Origin: Chryseobacterium phocaeense
GTDB taxonomy: Bacteria; Bacteroidota; Bacteroidia; Flavobacteriales; Weeksellaceae
Assembly: GCF_900169075.1 (NCBI RefSeq)
Contig: NZ_LT827014.1
Coordinates: 806,001 to 870,000, forward strand
DNA length: 64,000 nt
Direction: 5' to 3'
Each line of letters starts with the position of its first letter. The first letter of the stretch is position 1. The notes below the pieces were generated by a model. That model searched no databases, had not been told where the DNA came from, and worked only from the letters and a program-made list of their open reading frames with translations. Below, piece by piece: positions 55,756-64,000 of the stretch. The translations under genes were made by a program, and so were the position numbers.

Positions 55756-55797
55756 ATGATTTATGCCTTTTTAAAGGAATATTTTTAACATTATCTT

Positions 55798-55805
55798 TAT
55801 ATTTG
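55798..55805 (+). promoter_or_regulatory. Candidate -7 element of fabD
   Basis: TATATTTG, 20 bases before the fabD ATG, identical to the -7 box of rimP. No TTTG/TTG at 18-20 bases upstream. Confidence 0.5.
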
Positions 55806-55825
55806 CATAATATTTAATTCAATAC

Positions 55826-56701
55826 ATGAAAGCACTTGTATTTCCTGGGCAGGGTTCTCAGTTCGTAGGAATGGGAAAAGAATTGTACGATTCTAGAAAA
55901 GACATTAAGGACTTAATGGAATCTGCCAATGAAATTTTAGGTTTCGACATTCTTTCGTTGATGTTCAACGGAACGGATGCAGATCTTAAGAAAACAGAGG
56001 TTACCCAGCCTTCCATCTTTATACATTCAGTGGCTGCTTTAAAGGCAGTAAACGGTCTTGGAGCCGAAATGGTTGCAGGACATTCTTTAGGAGAATTTTC
56101 AGCATTGGTAGCCAATGGAGTTTTATCCTTTGATGACGGCCTGAAACTGGTATCCGAAAGAGCAAAAGCCATGCAGGAAGCTTGTGATGCCAATCCAAGT
56201 TCTATGGCTGCTATCTTAGGTCTTGAAGACGCCAAGGTAGAAGAGATCTGTGCACAGATCAGCGGTATTGTGGTACCGGCCAATTACAACTGTCCGGGAC
56301 AGCTGGTTATTTCAGGAGAAACCCCTGCGGTAGAAGAAGCTTGCATAAAGCTTAAAGAAGCAGGTGCTAAAAGAGCATTATTGCTACCTGTAAACGGAGC
56401 TTTCCACTCTCCATTGATGCAGCCTGCACAGGAAAGACTGGCAGCCGCAATCGAGCAGACCAAATTCAGAAAAGCAACTATTCCGGTGTATCAGAATATC
56501 ACTACGACGGCTGTAATCAATCCTGAAGAGATCAAGCAAAATCTGATCGCTCAGCTTACAGGTCCTGTAAAATGGACACAGTCTGTTCAGAATATGATCA
56601 AGGACGGTGCTTCTAATTTTGTAGAAGTAGGTCCTGGAAAAACCCTTCAGGGGCTTATCAAGAAAATTGATCCTTCTGTAGATGTTGCTTCAGCCATCTA
56701 A
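55826..56701 (+). CDS. fabD: Malonyl-CoA:ACP transacylase
   Basis: A 291-residue FabD: VFPGQGSQFVGMG, GHSLGEFSALVA with the nucleophile Ser, and AFHSPLMQPA with the catalytic His. It loads malonyl groups onto ACP for fatty-acid synthesis. It is not linked to other fab genes here. The GHMP kinase follows by 11 bases. It could supply malonyl-ACP to the KAS III of the polysaccharide locus as well as to housekeeping enzymes. Confidence 0.96.
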   Translation: MKALVFPGQGSQFVGMGKELYDSRKDIKDLMESANEILGFDILSLMFNGTDADLKKTEVTQPSIFIHSVAALKAVNGLGAEMVAGHSLGEFSALVANGVLSFDDGLKLVSERAKAMQEACDANPSSMAAILGLEDAKVEEICAQISGIVVPANYNCPGQLVISGETPAVEEACIKLKEAGAKRALLLPVNGAFHSPLMQPAQERLAAAIEQTKFRKATIPVYQNITTTAVINPEEIKQNLIAQLTGPVKWTQSVQNMIKDGASNFVEVGPGKTLQGLIKKIDPSVDVASAI

Positions 56702-56712
56702 TTAAGAAAAAT

Positions 56713-57618
56713 ATGAGCGGAATATTTTCACCGGGAAAGCTTATGCTTACTTCAGAATATTTCGCGATAGACGGAGCTCTTGTCCTGGCGGTACCTACCA
56801 AGCCTGGACAAGAGTTTTTTTTTGAAGAAACAGAAAATGAAAAATCATTGATTTTCTGGGAAGCCTCTCATCAGAATAAACTATGGCTCAAAGCGGTCAT
56901 TGATTACAGAAACTGGGAAATTCTGGAGACCAATCTACTTCCAGGCGCTGAATTTATCCTCAAAACCTTAAAAAATGTTCAGCAGCTTTCTGAAATCAAA
57001 TTCAAAAGCAATACCACCTACCATATAAGGACCAATCTTCAGTTTCCTGCCGATTACGGGCTTGGCAGCAGTTCCACCTTAATGAACAACCTTGCTGAGT
57101 GGGCAGACATCAATCCTTTTCATTTAAATTCAATCAGTCTGGGCGGAAGCGGCTATGATATTGCGGTGGCAAAAGAAAAATCGGCGGTACTTTTCCGGAG
57201 CAAGCCGGAAATTGCCTATGAAAGAGTAAATTTCGACCCGCCATTCAAAAATGAACTGATTTTTATTCATTTAAATCAGAAACAGGACAGCAGGGAAGGA
57301 ATCAATTTTTACAAGTCAAAAGCAAAGTCTCAAACTTTGGTTGATGAATTTTCGGATATCACAAAAAAAGTTTTGTTATGCAGTGAATTGGAAAAATTTT
57401 CTGAGCTGATGATGATTCATGAACAAAAAATTGCAAAATTCCTTGAAATTCCTACAGTTAAAGAAAAATTTTTCGCAGACTGCCCTGTTTTCGTCAAAAG
57501 TTTGGGGGCATGGGGTGGAGATTTTGTGATGAGTGCTAAATTTGACGGCTATAAGGACTATTTTTGGGGAAAAGGTTTTAACGCCGTTTTTGAATGGTCT
57601 GATATAATTAATTTATAA
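56713..57618 (+). CDS. GYDIA family GHMP kinase
   Basis: A 301-residue GHMP kinase with PGKLMLTSEYFAIDGALVLA at the start, DYGLGSSSTLMNNLAEW as the ATP-binding glycine/serine loop and SGYDIAVAK as the motif that gives the family its name. Members of the superfamily phosphorylate small alcohols such as mevalonate or galactose. This subfamily is found in Bacteroidota and may act in the mevalonate pathway; the substrate is unproven. It shares a transcript with fabD. Confidence 0.9.
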   Translation: MSGIFSPGKLMLTSEYFAIDGALVLAVPTKPGQEFFFEETENEKSLIFWEASHQNKLWLKAVIDYRNWEILETNLLPGAEFILKTLKNVQQLSEIKFKSNTTYHIRTNLQFPADYGLGSSSTLMNNLAEWADINPFHLNSISLGGSGYDIAVAKEKSAVLFRSKPEIAYERVNFDPPFKNELIFIHLNQKQDSREGINFYKSKAKSQTLVDEFSDITKKVLLCSELEKFSELMMIHEQKIAKFLEIPTVKEKFFADCPVFVKSLGAWGGDFVMSAKFDGYKDYFWGKGFNAVFEWSDIINL

Positions 57619-57702
57619 TCAATTATTTACAATCCTTTATTTTTATTTGTCATTCTGACTTATATCATTATATTTAAACCACCTTTAACAAATAATTAAT
57701 AT

Positions 57703-57710
57703 TAATTTTG
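57703..57710 (+). promoter_or_regulatory. Candidate -7 element of pckA
   Basis: TAATTTTG, 36 bases before the pckA ATG. No -33 element at the usual spacing is apparent. Confidence 0.45.
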
Positions 57711-57745
57711 TTGAACCCAATAAAGAAATAGAAAATATAAGTAAA

Positions 57746-59362
57746 ATGAAACACGCTAAAATCATCCAGGATTTAGAAAAATTAGGGATTAAAGGAAATT
57801 ACGAAGTGGTCTATAACCCTTCTTACGAGGAGTTATATCAGGCTGAAGTAGCTCCTGAAAATCAAGGCTTTGAGACAGCTGAGCTTACTGAATCTGGTGC
57901 GGTATCAGTAAAAACCGGAATTTTCACAGGTCGTTCACCTAAGGACAGATACATAGTTCAGGATGATGTTACAAGAGACACAATTTTCTGGGACGGGAAA
58001 GTAAACCTTCCTACAACAGCGGAAAATTTTGATTCGTGTAAAGCATTAGTGCTGAACCAGCTTTCTGAGGCTAAGAAAATTTATGTGGTTGATGCTTTTT
58101 GCGGTACCAACACAGACACAAGACTAAAAGTAAGGTTCATCGTTGAAGTGGCGTGGCAGGCGCATTTCGTTACTAATATGTTCATCCGTCCGTCTCATTA
58201 TGAACTTGAGAATTTCGGAACTCCGGATTTCACAGTAATCAACGGTTCCAAAACTACTAACCCTAACTGGGAAGCTCAGGGATTAAACTCTGAGAACTTC
58301 ATTATGTTCAATCTTACTGAAAAACTACAGATCATCGGAGGTACATGGTACGGCGGTGAAATGAAGAAAGGAATGTTTGCCATGATGAATTACTACCTTC
58401 CACTGAAAGGAATGGCTTCTATGCACTGTTCTGCCAACGTAGGCGAAGAAGGTGATGTAGCGCTTTTCTTTGGTCTTTCAGGAACAGGAAAAACCACTTT
58501 ATCTGCGGATCCTAAGAGATTCCTGATCGGTGATGATGAGCACGGCTGGGATAACAACGGAGTATTCAACTATGAAGGTGGATGTTATGCCAAGGTAATT
58601 GACCTTTCCGAAGAAAAAGAACCGGATATCTTCAGAGCGATCAAAAGAGATGCACTTCTTGAAAACGTAGTGGTAAACAACGGAATTGCAGATTACAAAG
58701 ACGGATCTATCACGGAAAATACAAGAGTATCTTACCCTATTTACCATATCAATAAAATTGTTCTTCCTTCCAAGGCAGGACACGCGAAGAAGATTGTTTA
58801 TCTTTCTGCAGACGCATTCGGGGTATTGCCTCCGGTTTCAATTTTGGATGAGAACCAGGCGCAGTACCATTTCCTTTGTGGATATACCTCTAAATTAGCA
58901 GGTACAGAAAGAGGAATCACTGAACCTGAACCATCTTTCTCCCCTGCATTCGGAGAGGCGTTCCTTACCCTTCACCCAACAATGTACTCTAAGACACTGA
59001 TCGGGAAAATGAAGGAACACGGAGCAAAAGCTTATCTGGTGAATACTGGGTGGAACGGAACAGGAAAAAGAATATCTCTGAAAGATACAAGAGCGATTAT
59101 CGATGCCATTATTGACGGATCTATTGAAAACGCTCCTAAAACTCAGGTTCCAATTATGAACCTTGAAATTCCTACACAGCTTCCGAATGTTTCCGAAGGT
59201 ATTTTAGACCCTAGAGAAACGTACAGCAATGCTTCAGAGTGGGAAGAAAAAGCAAAAGATCTTGCCGCAAGATATATCAAAAACTTTGAACAGTATTGCG
59301 ATACTGAAGAAGGGAGGAAGCTTATTGCTTCAGGGCCTCAGCTTCAGCAGCAAACTACTTAA
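57746..59362 (+). CDS. pckA: Phosphoenolpyruvate carboxykinase (ATP)
   Basis: A 538-residue ATP-type enzyme with [12 protein letters not shown], the P-loop [14 protein letters not shown] (about 247-260), [11 protein letters not shown] as the metal-binding motif and the conserved Arg-rich GCYAKVIDL region. It converts oxaloacetate and ATP to phosphoenolpyruvate, the first step of gluconeogenesis. It is a single-gene unit with a strong terminator 7 bases after its stop. Confidence 0.97.
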   Translation: MKHAKIIQDLEKLGIKGNYEVVYNPSYEELYQAEVAPENQGFETAELTESGAVSVKTGIFTGRSPKDRYIVQDDVTRDTIFWDGKVNLPTTAENFDSCKALVLNQLSEAKKIYVVDAFCGTNTDTRLKVRFIVEVAWQAHFVTNMFIRPSHYELENFGTPDFTVINGSKTTNPNWEAQGLNSENFIMFNLTEKLQIIGGTWYGGEMKKGMFAMMNYYLPLKGMASMHCSANVGEEGDVALFFGLSGTGKTTLSADPKRFLIGDDEHGWDNNGVFNYEGGCYAKVIDLSEEKEPDIFRAIKRDALLENVVVNNGIADYKDGSITENTRVSYPIYHINKIVLPSKAGHAKKIVYLSADAFGVLPPVSILDENQAQYHFLCGYTSKLAGTERGITEPEPSFSPAFGEAFLTLHPTMYSKTLIGKMKEHGAKAYLVNTGWNGTGKRISLKDTRAIIDAIIDGSIENAPKTQVPIMNLEIPTQLPNVSEGILDPRETYSNASEWEEKAKDLAARYIKNFEQYCDTEEGRKLIASGPQLQQQTT

Positions 59363-59368
59363 TATAAC

Positions 59369-59398
59369 AAAAGCCTCATCAAACGATGAGGCTTTTTT
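59369..59398 (+). terminator. Intrinsic terminator of pckA
   Basis: AAAAGCCTCATC, loop AAAC, GATGAGGCTTTTTT: a perfect 12-base stem with six T. Confidence 0.95.
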
Positions 59399-59486
59399 AT
59401 TTTCTTTTAAATTAGTAACGATGTCATATGGTGGTTATAAATGTGCTCAGCAAATCAACTTTATCTGCAAGATCAGCGAGAGAATT

Positions 59487-59650
59487 TAACCACAAAAGCT
59501 TTTTTGAACACTTAAGTGATTTAAGGCTTTAATGTTGCAATGCAGAGAAGCTCACCTAAGTTTTTTTTAAAATATTCTCAAACATCTGTGAAAATCTGAG
59601 GAATCTGTGGGAATAAAAACGATCACAAAGCTTTTTGAACATTTTAATTT
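59487..59650. repeat. Degenerate repeat pair flanking a ten-base tandem
   Basis: Copy 1 (59487-59516) contains CACAAAAGCTTTTTTGAACA followed by CTTAA. Copy 2 (59621-59650) contains CACAAAGCTTTTTGAACA followed by TTTTAA. Between them ATCTGTGAAA-ATCTGAGGA-ATCTGTGGG (59584-59611) repeats with a period of about ten. Such pieces recur as dispersed repeats in Flavobacteriia, from memory; origin unknown. Confidence 0.55.
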
Positions 59651-59711
59651 TTTAAGATAAACAAAAGGTTTTCAGACGGAATCGAATCATGTTTTTGTTC
59701 AACACACTGTC

Positions 59712-60119
59712 TTATTTCAAACTTAAAATCGCCAGCCTGTAACCCTCCATCCCGAAACCGGACAATACCGCATCCGTATGCGCAGCCGTTACCGATTTCT
59801 GACGGAATTCTTCCCTTTGGTAAATATTACTGATATGAACTTCTACTTTTGGCTTTTTGATGTTTTTTAAACAATCTGCAATGGCATAGGAGTAATGCGT
59901 GTACGCTCCGGGATTAATTACCACGGCATCAAAATTATCCTCCTGCAGCCTGTTGATGATTTCCCCCTCAATATTGGATTGATAATAATCCAGATCATAC
60001 AATGTGAATTCTGATTTCAGATTTTGCAGATAGAATTCCATGGAAGTAGTACCGTAAATTTCAGGTTCTCTTGTTCCCAGAAGGTTCAGGTTGGGGCCGT
60101 TGATGATAAGGACTTTCAT
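59712..60119 (-). CDS. aroQ: 3-dehydroquinate dehydratase, type II
   Basis: A type II AroQ. It opens MKVLIINGPNLNLLGTREPE and has INPGAYTHYSYAIAD, VEVHISNIYQREEFR and a C-terminal GFGMEGYRLAI. Asn, Tyr and His of the catalytic set are all present. It dehydrates 3-dehydroquinate in the shikimate pathway. The ATG at 60119 is chosen over one six codons upstream because the family starts right at this strand. From there it has 135 residues. It follows the AraC-type gene on the same strand. Confidence 0.95.
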   Translation of the reverse strand: MKVLIINGPNLNLLGTREPEIYGTTSMEFYLQNLKSEFTLYDLDYYQSNIEGEIINRLQEDNFDAVVINPGAYTHYSYAIADCLKNIKKPKVEVHISNIYQREEFRQKSVTAAHTDAVLSGFGMEGYRLAILSLK

Positions 60120-60151
60120 TGAAAATAATTTAATCAAAGATAAATATTTTT

Positions 60152-61144
60152 TTACAGACCGCTTTCATTGCTGTCCTTAAGGGTTTTCTGAAAATATTCT
60201 GAAGGGGTAATGCCTTCAATTTGTTTAAAAACCCTGTTGAAAGTAGATTGATTGGAAAATCCAGCCTCCGTATACACGTACATTAATGTGGTTTTCTGAA
60301 AATCGATTTCAGTGAATAGTTTCTTCACGTAGTTAATTCTGTAGGTGTTCAGGTAACTGTTGAAATTGGGATATCCCTTATATCGTATCGCTTTGGAGAT
60401 GTAAGTGCTGTTGACATTCAGGGCAACGCTCAACGAAGAAAGATTGAACTTTACATCTTTAAACAGCATGTTTTCAGTCATAGAACCTTCAATTTTAGAA
60501 AAGAGTTTCTCCATATTTTCATTATCAGTATCCTGATCTTCAGGTGCTGCTTTTGGAGGTATTATCTTTTCTTTTTCTGCCTTCTGGTTTTGGGTGAACT
60601 GAGATATAATCTCAAGCTTTCTGATCTTGTCTTTGTAATAGATCAGCAAAGTAACCACCAGGATATTGGAAGTGATCAGAATGGTATCGGTGAAAAGAAC
60701 CTCTTTCTGTGAGTGTTTTGGAAAAGTGAAGGTCAGGTTATTGGCTAAAATGTAACCCAGGACAATGATCAGAAGAACATAAACAGTATAGACTATGACT
60801 TCCTTTTTACTGAAAAAGATGTAAGCTCCCAGGGGGATGGGCAGCAACCAGCAAAAACTGGCCACAGAATTATCCCAAAAAGCAAGCATGACATAAAAAT
60901 TATATAGCGGTGCTACAATTAAATACAGATGAACGAGCGCATAATTTGGAAATTTTTTTCGTACAAGCACATGGCTATAGCCTAAAAAGAATAATCCGCC
61001 AATCATATACCACGACATCACCTTGTCGTAAATATAGAATGTGAAAATGGCAGCATAAATTCCCAAGATCGTAACCATAAGGATGATATATCGATCAATC
61101 AGCTCTTGCTTTAATTTTTCTATTTGTTCATTTTTTGTGTTCAT
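60152..61144 (-). CDS. Membrane-anchored AraC family transcriptional regulator
   Basis: 330 residues. The N-terminal 185 residues have about six membrane segments (TILGIYAAIFTFYIYDKV and on). A short polar linker rich in Glu/Lys/Asp follows, then an AraC-type helix-turn-helix pair (about 225-325: NVNSTYISKAIRYKGYPNFN, EAGFSNQSTFNRVFK). It should sense a signal at or in the membrane and bind DNA. It is divergent from the secreted-protein gene at 61542, a possible target, with a shared upstream region. Confidence 0.87.
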   Translation of the reverse strand: MNTKNEQIEKLKQELIDRYIILMVTILGIYAAIFTFYIYDKVMSWYMIGGLFFLGYSHVLVRKKFPNYALVHLYLIVAPLYNFYVMLAFWDNSVASFCWLLPIPLGAYIFFSKKEVIVYTVYVLLIIVLGYILANNLTFTFPKHSQKEVLFTDTILITSNILVVTLLIYYKDKIRKLEIISQFTQNQKAEKEKIIPPKAAPEDQDTDNENMEKLFSKIEGSMTENMLFKDVKFNLSSLSVALNVNSTYISKAIRYKGYPNFNSYLNTYRINYVKKLFTEIDFQKTTLMYVYTEAGFSNQSTFNRVFKQIEGITPSEYFQKTLKDSNESGL

Positions 61145-61245
61145 CAGTAAGTTAAGATCGGTTTATTTCAGTACAATACAATGAATTCCTGAAAATGATT
61201 TTGATAACTGTTTGTGTTTGAGTCTGATAATCCTGTTTAAGCCAT

Positions 61246-61264
61246 ATTCATGATTATCATTAAT
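61246..61264. promoter_or_regulatory. Fur-box-like palindrome
   Basis: ATTCATGATTATCATTAAT read on the opposite strand matches the E. coli Fur consensus (GATAATGATAATCATTATC) at 14 of 19 places, including a 13-base unbroken run. It ends 10 bases before a possible -33 TTTG. It could bind a Fur-family protein or the AraC-type regulator. Confidence 0.35.
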
Positions 61265-61274
61265 TAACCACTTT

Positions 61275-61302
61275 TTTGGAATCAGTGATAAAAATACTTT
61301 TG
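61275..61302 (+). promoter_or_regulatory. Candidate promoter of the secreted-protein gene
   Basis: TTTG (61275-61278), 16 bases, then TACTTTTG (61295-61302). The -7 box fits but the spacing is three bases short of the usual 19. Confidence 0.45.
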
Positions 61303-61541
61303 CAAAGTAGATTTATCTGTTGGGATCATTAACAATAACTCCAAAAATACCGGTTAAAAATGAAGAGGAAATGTCTTTCGCAAAATTAGAGAAAAAACAT
61401 AAAAATATTCAGGATTTTATAGTAAAAGAATCCATACTCATCAAAACTAACATTCTAAAAACACAATATCTATAACTCACAAGTGAATTCAGAAGGAGAT
61501 TGTATACATCTCTTTTCATTAACCCCTTTAAAAAATTACTT

Positions 61542-62786
61542 ATGAAGAAAATTATTTTACTAATGACAGCTTTATCTTTTACTGCAGTCTATTCACAGGT
61601 TGGTATTAATACTGCGAATCCCCAGGGGATTTTTCATGTGGATGGCGCGAAAGATAACCCAACAACAGGAATTCCAATACCATTGCAGCAGGCCAATGAT
61701 CTTGTGGTAACAGCAACGGGAAGTGTAGGCATAGGGACCAATCAGCCCGATGCCTCTGCCATTTTGGATGTAAATGTAGATGGGCTGCCTTCAGGAACCA
61801 AGAAAGGTTTTCTTGGGCCAAAAGCAGCACTTTCTTCCCAGACGGATCAGGTGACCATACCTTCTCCGGCTACCGGACTTCTGGTATATAATCTTGGGAC
61901 TGGCGGACTCACCTATAACGGGTATGTTTTCTGGAACGGAACGGAATGGAGAACCTTTAATAACGGATCTCTTGCACCCGGCACACTGGGAAGTATTACC
62001 TGCAACGGGATTACACTTTCCCCAAGTACTTATACCGCCGGGGTTCCTTATACAGGGACCATGAATGTACCTTACATCGGTGGAAACGGAGGAGTATATA
62101 CCTCTCAGGTCATCGGTCCTGTAAACGGACTTACGGCAACATTATCTGCAGGGAATTTTAATTCCGGATCCGGAGTACTAAGCTATACGGTGTCAGGAAC
62201 ACCTACAGTGACGAGTCCTACACCAACGACTTTTCCCCTAACAATCGGAGGAAAAAGCTGCAGTGCTATCGTAGGTGCCGGAGATGGGATTTCTCCTGGG
62301 GATCTGGTATTTTATCATTCTTCCATTCCCCGTAAGTCGGCCTCTTTCCTGTTGAGCCAGTATCTTACGGACCTTCCGGTACTGAATAACACCTTCAGGA
62401 TTGATGCATTTATCACATCGCCCGGTGCTTTCGACGGAACAGGAGCGAGTACCAATATGGATCCGCGACTCTATAATATCACTTCTTCCAATGCGAAAGT
62501 CTGGGTTTCTGAAGTGTCTACCCATACGGGGGATTCCCATGGAGCCAACCTGGTGATTTTCCCTAACAATTATGCGCAATTTGATGACGGGGTTTATCTT
62601 ACGCAGGGAAGAAATGAAACGGTAACTTTTGATGTGACTACGGCTGATAATAAATGGTACCGCGTGTATTATGTGCTTCGTGTTGATAATAAATCTTTTA
62701 CCGGAAGCAATGGTAATGTAACAACAGATTCAATTACTGCTGACAATACATTGGAGGTTTTTATTTCAATTCAGAGATTGTATTAA
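61542..62786 (+). CDS. Secreted or surface protein, unknown family
   Basis: 414 residues from the ATG at 61542 (MKKIILLMTALSFTAVYSQ, signal peptide); an ATG 14 codons upstream gives a non-signal head. The mature start QVGINTANPQGIFHVDGA and later SVGIGTNQPDASAILDVN repeat a phrase common in Flavobacteriia surface proteins. An Ig-like region with Pro/Thr/Ser runs (about 150-245) and a C-terminal beta-rich domain (about 260-414) follow. No enzyme motif is seen. The divergent AraC-type gene may control it. Confidence 0.8.
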   Translation: MKKIILLMTALSFTAVYSQVGINTANPQGIFHVDGAKDNPTTGIPIPLQQANDLVVTATGSVGIGTNQPDASAILDVNVDGLPSGTKKGFLGPKAALSSQTDQVTIPSPATGLLVYNLGTGGLTYNGYVFWNGTEWRTFNNGSLAPGTLGSITCNGITLSPSTYTAGVPYTGTMNVPYIGGNGGVYTSQVIGPVNGLTATLSAGNFNSGSGVLSYTVSGTPTVTSPTPTTFPLTIGGKSCSAIVGAGDGISPGDLVFYHSSIPRKSASFLLSQYLTDLPVLNNTFRIDAFITSPGAFDGTGASTNMDPRLYNITSSNAKVWVSEVSTHTGDSHGANLVIFPNNYAQFDDGVYLTQGRNETVTFDVTTADNKWYRVYYVLRVDNKSFTGSNGNVTTDSITADNTLEVFISIQRLY

Positions 62787-62811
62787 TCTATTATAAAGTG
62801 AAATTTTGTCG

Positions 62812-62842
62812 AATGGCTGTCTGTAAAAGGCAGCCATTTTTC
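62812..62842 (+). terminator. Intrinsic terminator after the secreted-protein gene
   Basis: AATGGCTG (62812-62819), 11-base loop, CAGCCATT (62831-62838), then more T. It starts 25 bases after the stop. Confidence 0.8.
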
Positions 62843-62984
62843 TGTTGTTAAAATTATATTATATTTAATGATATATCTCATATTTTAACATTTCTCATTT
62901 TATGTAAACCTCTATTTTTAGTGCATTTATGATAAAATTAACTTTAGTTTTTATAAAATTATCATTAAAAATATTAAAGTCTAC

Positions 62985-63015
62985 TTGTTTTGTGGACTAA
63001 TTGTTTTTAGATTTG
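62985..63015 (+). promoter_or_regulatory. Promoter of the riboswitch-controlled susC
   Basis: TTG (62985-62987), 20 bases, then TAGATTTG (63008-63015). It is placed to start a transcript about ten bases before the riboswitch aptamer, as expected. Confidence 0.65.
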
Positions 63016-63030
63016 CAAACATATTTCGAT

Positions 63031-63112
63031 CGGCTTATAAAGAAAGATGGAGGGAACTGACCCTGTGAAATCTTAACAACCTGCCCCGGAGCAAGGTGTT
63101 ACATTCAGCCTT
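63031..63112 (+). promoter_or_regulatory. SAM-I (S-box) riboswitch aptamer
   Basis: The run GATGGAGGGAACTGACCC (63046-63063) followed by TGTGAAATCTTAACAACC (63064-63081) and AAGGTGTTACATTC (63093-63106) matches the conserved core of the S-box: kink-turn, pseudoknot and junction. The outer helix is closed by GGCT (63032-63035) with AGCC (63107-63110). When SAM is bound, the aptamer normally favours a downstream terminator. It controls the SusC-type gene at 63213. Confidence 0.88.
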
Positions 63113-63153
63113 TAAAGGAAAAATAAGCATTTGGTTTATCGTATCTGTCGATG

Positions 63154-63188
63154 CCCTTTGCTGTCTTTTCTGCAAAGGGTTAATTTTT
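63154..63188 (+). terminator. Terminator of the SAM riboswitch expression platform
   Basis: CCCTTTGC (63154-63161), ten-base loop, GCAAAGGG (63172-63179), then TTAATTTTT. It lies 42 bases after the aptamer and 25 bases before the ATG, the usual place for SAM-dependent early termination. Confidence 0.85.
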
Positions 63189-63212
63189 AATATATGATAA
63201 ATAAAATTGATT

Positions 63213-64000
63213 ATGATTAGCAAAGGTTTAATTAATTCTAAAGCCTGGATTCCCCCGGTAGCTGTATTTTTTCTGGGAATATTCAGTGCCCATGCACAGG
63301 AAGTAAAGCCGAAAAAAGATACCATCAGAGAAAAAGAAATTGATGAAGTAGTCGTGATTGCTTATGGGAAAGCAAAAAGAACAAGCTATACGGGTTCAGT
63401 GGCTACCATTTCAAGTGATAAGATCAATAACAGGCCGGTTACCAATATTACCAAAGCCCTCGAAGGGCAGGTTCCGGGTGTTCAGGCAGTAAGTGCTTCC
63501 GGACAGCCTGGTGCCACAGCCTCTGTACGGATCAGGGGAGTGGGTTCTATCAGCGCTTCAAGTGATCCGTTGTATGTTGTGGATGGAATTCCTTTTGACG
63601 GAAATATCAATTCCATCAGCCCGAATGATATTGAGTCCATTAGCGTCCTGAAAGATGCTACGGCCAGTTCCCTTTATGGTTCCAGAGGAGCCAACGGTAT
63701 CATCATTATCACCACGAAATCCGGTAAAAAAGGAGAATCGAGGATTAATTTTAATATCAGCCAGGGATTTTCAGACAGAGCGGTAAAAGATTACAAACAG
63801 GTAAGCACCGATGAATATTTCCAGTTGTATTGGGAAGCATTGAGAAACGGATACAAATCCGGACAGATCACTGCTCAGCAGGCAGGGCAGATGGCCAGTG
63901 ACAATCTGGTGACTGCCCTGGGAATCAATCCTTACGGAACCGGTTTCCCCAATCCTGTCGGTACCGACGGAAAGCTCGTGCCGGGCGCAAAAGCACTGTG
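63213..64000 (+). CDS. SusC/RagA family TonB-dependent receptor, 3' end outside window
   Basis: The frame opens with ATG at 63213 and stays open to base 64000 (262 codons). Signal peptide (MISKGLINSKAWIPPVAVFF to about HAQ), then EKEIDEVVVIAYGKA as TonB box, TNITKALEGQVPGVQAV, PLYVVDGIPFDG and LYGSRGANGIIIITTKSG of the plug. As in the other two SusC proteins, the CarboxypepD-like domain is absent. Its SAM-I riboswitch means it is shut down when SAM is plentiful, so methionine or another sulphur compound or peptide is a likely cargo. A susD gene is expected just downstream. Confidence 0.93.
   Translation, partial: MISKGLINSKAWIPPVAVFFLGIFSAHAQEVKPKKDTIREKEIDEVVVIAYGKAKRTSYTGSVATISSDKINNRPVTNITKALEGQVPGVQAVSASGQPGATASVRIRGVGSISASSDPLYVVDGIPFDGNINSISPNDIESISVLKDATASSLYGSRGANGIIIITTKSGKKGESRINFNISQGFSDRAVKDYKQVSTDEYFQLYWEALRNGYKSGQITAQQAGQMASDNLVTALGINPYGTGFPNPVGTDGKLVPGAKAL

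Larger units (their letters stand above)
59363..59711. other. Intergenic region between pckA and aroQ, with repeat debris
   Basis: It holds the pckA terminator, then two imperfect copies of a CACAAAAGCTTTTTTGAACA-like element around a short tandem of about ten-base units. I see no gene. The unmarked parts are A/T-rich without obvious structure. Confidence 0.7.
61145..61541. other. Divergent promoter region between the AraC-type gene and the secreted-protein gene
   Basis: About 400 bases. The right-hand unit has a -7 element at 61295-61302. A Fur-like palindrome lies at 61246-61264. I see no open frame and no recognisable RNA in the rest. The 240-base leader before 61542 is unusually long. 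Confidence 0.65.
62787..63030. other. Intergenic region with terminator and promoter
   Basis: After the terminator at 62812 about 140 A/T-rich bases carry no visible gene; they lead into the riboswitch promoter (62985-63015). Confidence 0.6.

Noticed and set aside
59229..59489. 86-codon frame overlapping the end of pckA
   Set aside because: It overlaps conserved pckA coding sequence and runs through the strong terminator at 59369-59398.

Overview
The window looks like a chromosomal segment of a Chryseobacterium-like member of the Flavobacteriia (Bacteroidota). The evidence is the AT-rich DNA, the SusC/SusD pairs, bshC, a GYDIA-type GHMP kinase, promoters of the Bacteroidota type (-33 TTG/TTTG, about 19 bp, -7 TAnnTTTG), and starts that mostly lack a clear Shine-Dalgarno site. 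No rRNA, tRNA, CRISPR array, insertion sequence or phage gene was seen.

Bases 1-6540 (+ strand) hold an envelope-acylation cassette: the end of an acyltransferase-3 protein, a possible 39-residue ORF, an FkbH-like HAD protein, an acyl carrier protein, a MaoC-like hydratase, an SDR reductase, an MBOAT O-acyltransferase and a DltD/AlgJ-like SGNH protein. ACP + MBOAT + SGNH is the logic of the Dlt (D-alanylation) pathway, with an FkbH-type loader where DltA would be. This is the best candidate for an undescribed system here.

Bases 6662-33615 (- strand) are a surface-polysaccharide locus of about 27 kb. Read in the direction of transcription it starts with ugd, rfbB and rfbA. Next come fdtA, an unknown 122-residue protein, a ketoacyl-ACP synthase III, fdtB, an ATP-grasp protein, a NeuD/PglD-like acyltransferase and wecE. 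Then follow the ABC exporter wzm/wzt, an FkbM methyltransferase, two further DegT-type proteins, a WbqC-like protein, a GNAT-GT2 fusion, a WbsX protein, five GT2 domains in all, a methyltransferase, a GT-C-like membrane protein and an asparagine synthetase. rfbC and rfbD are absent while fdtA, fdtB and wecE are present, so dTDP-4-keto-6-deoxyglucose should go to amino-dideoxy sugars rather than rhamnose. Two near-identical hairpins (about 30240 and 23855) and internal promoters divide the locus into at least three transcription units.

Bases 33724-38665 hold rimP-nusA-infB with a near-perfect promoter, a leader hairpin and a terminator. Bases 39159-50022 hold two SusC/SusD systems whose susC genes share their promoter, 5' leader and start of the signal peptide. 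Bases 50184-59398 hold a porin-like protein, bshC, a four-LysM protein with an LppC-like domain, fabD, a GHMP kinase and pckA. Bases 59363-62842 hold repeat debris, aroQ, a membrane-anchored AraC regulator and a divergent secreted protein. The window ends with a SAM-I (S-box) riboswitch and its terminator in front of a truncated SusC/TonB-dependent receptor gene.
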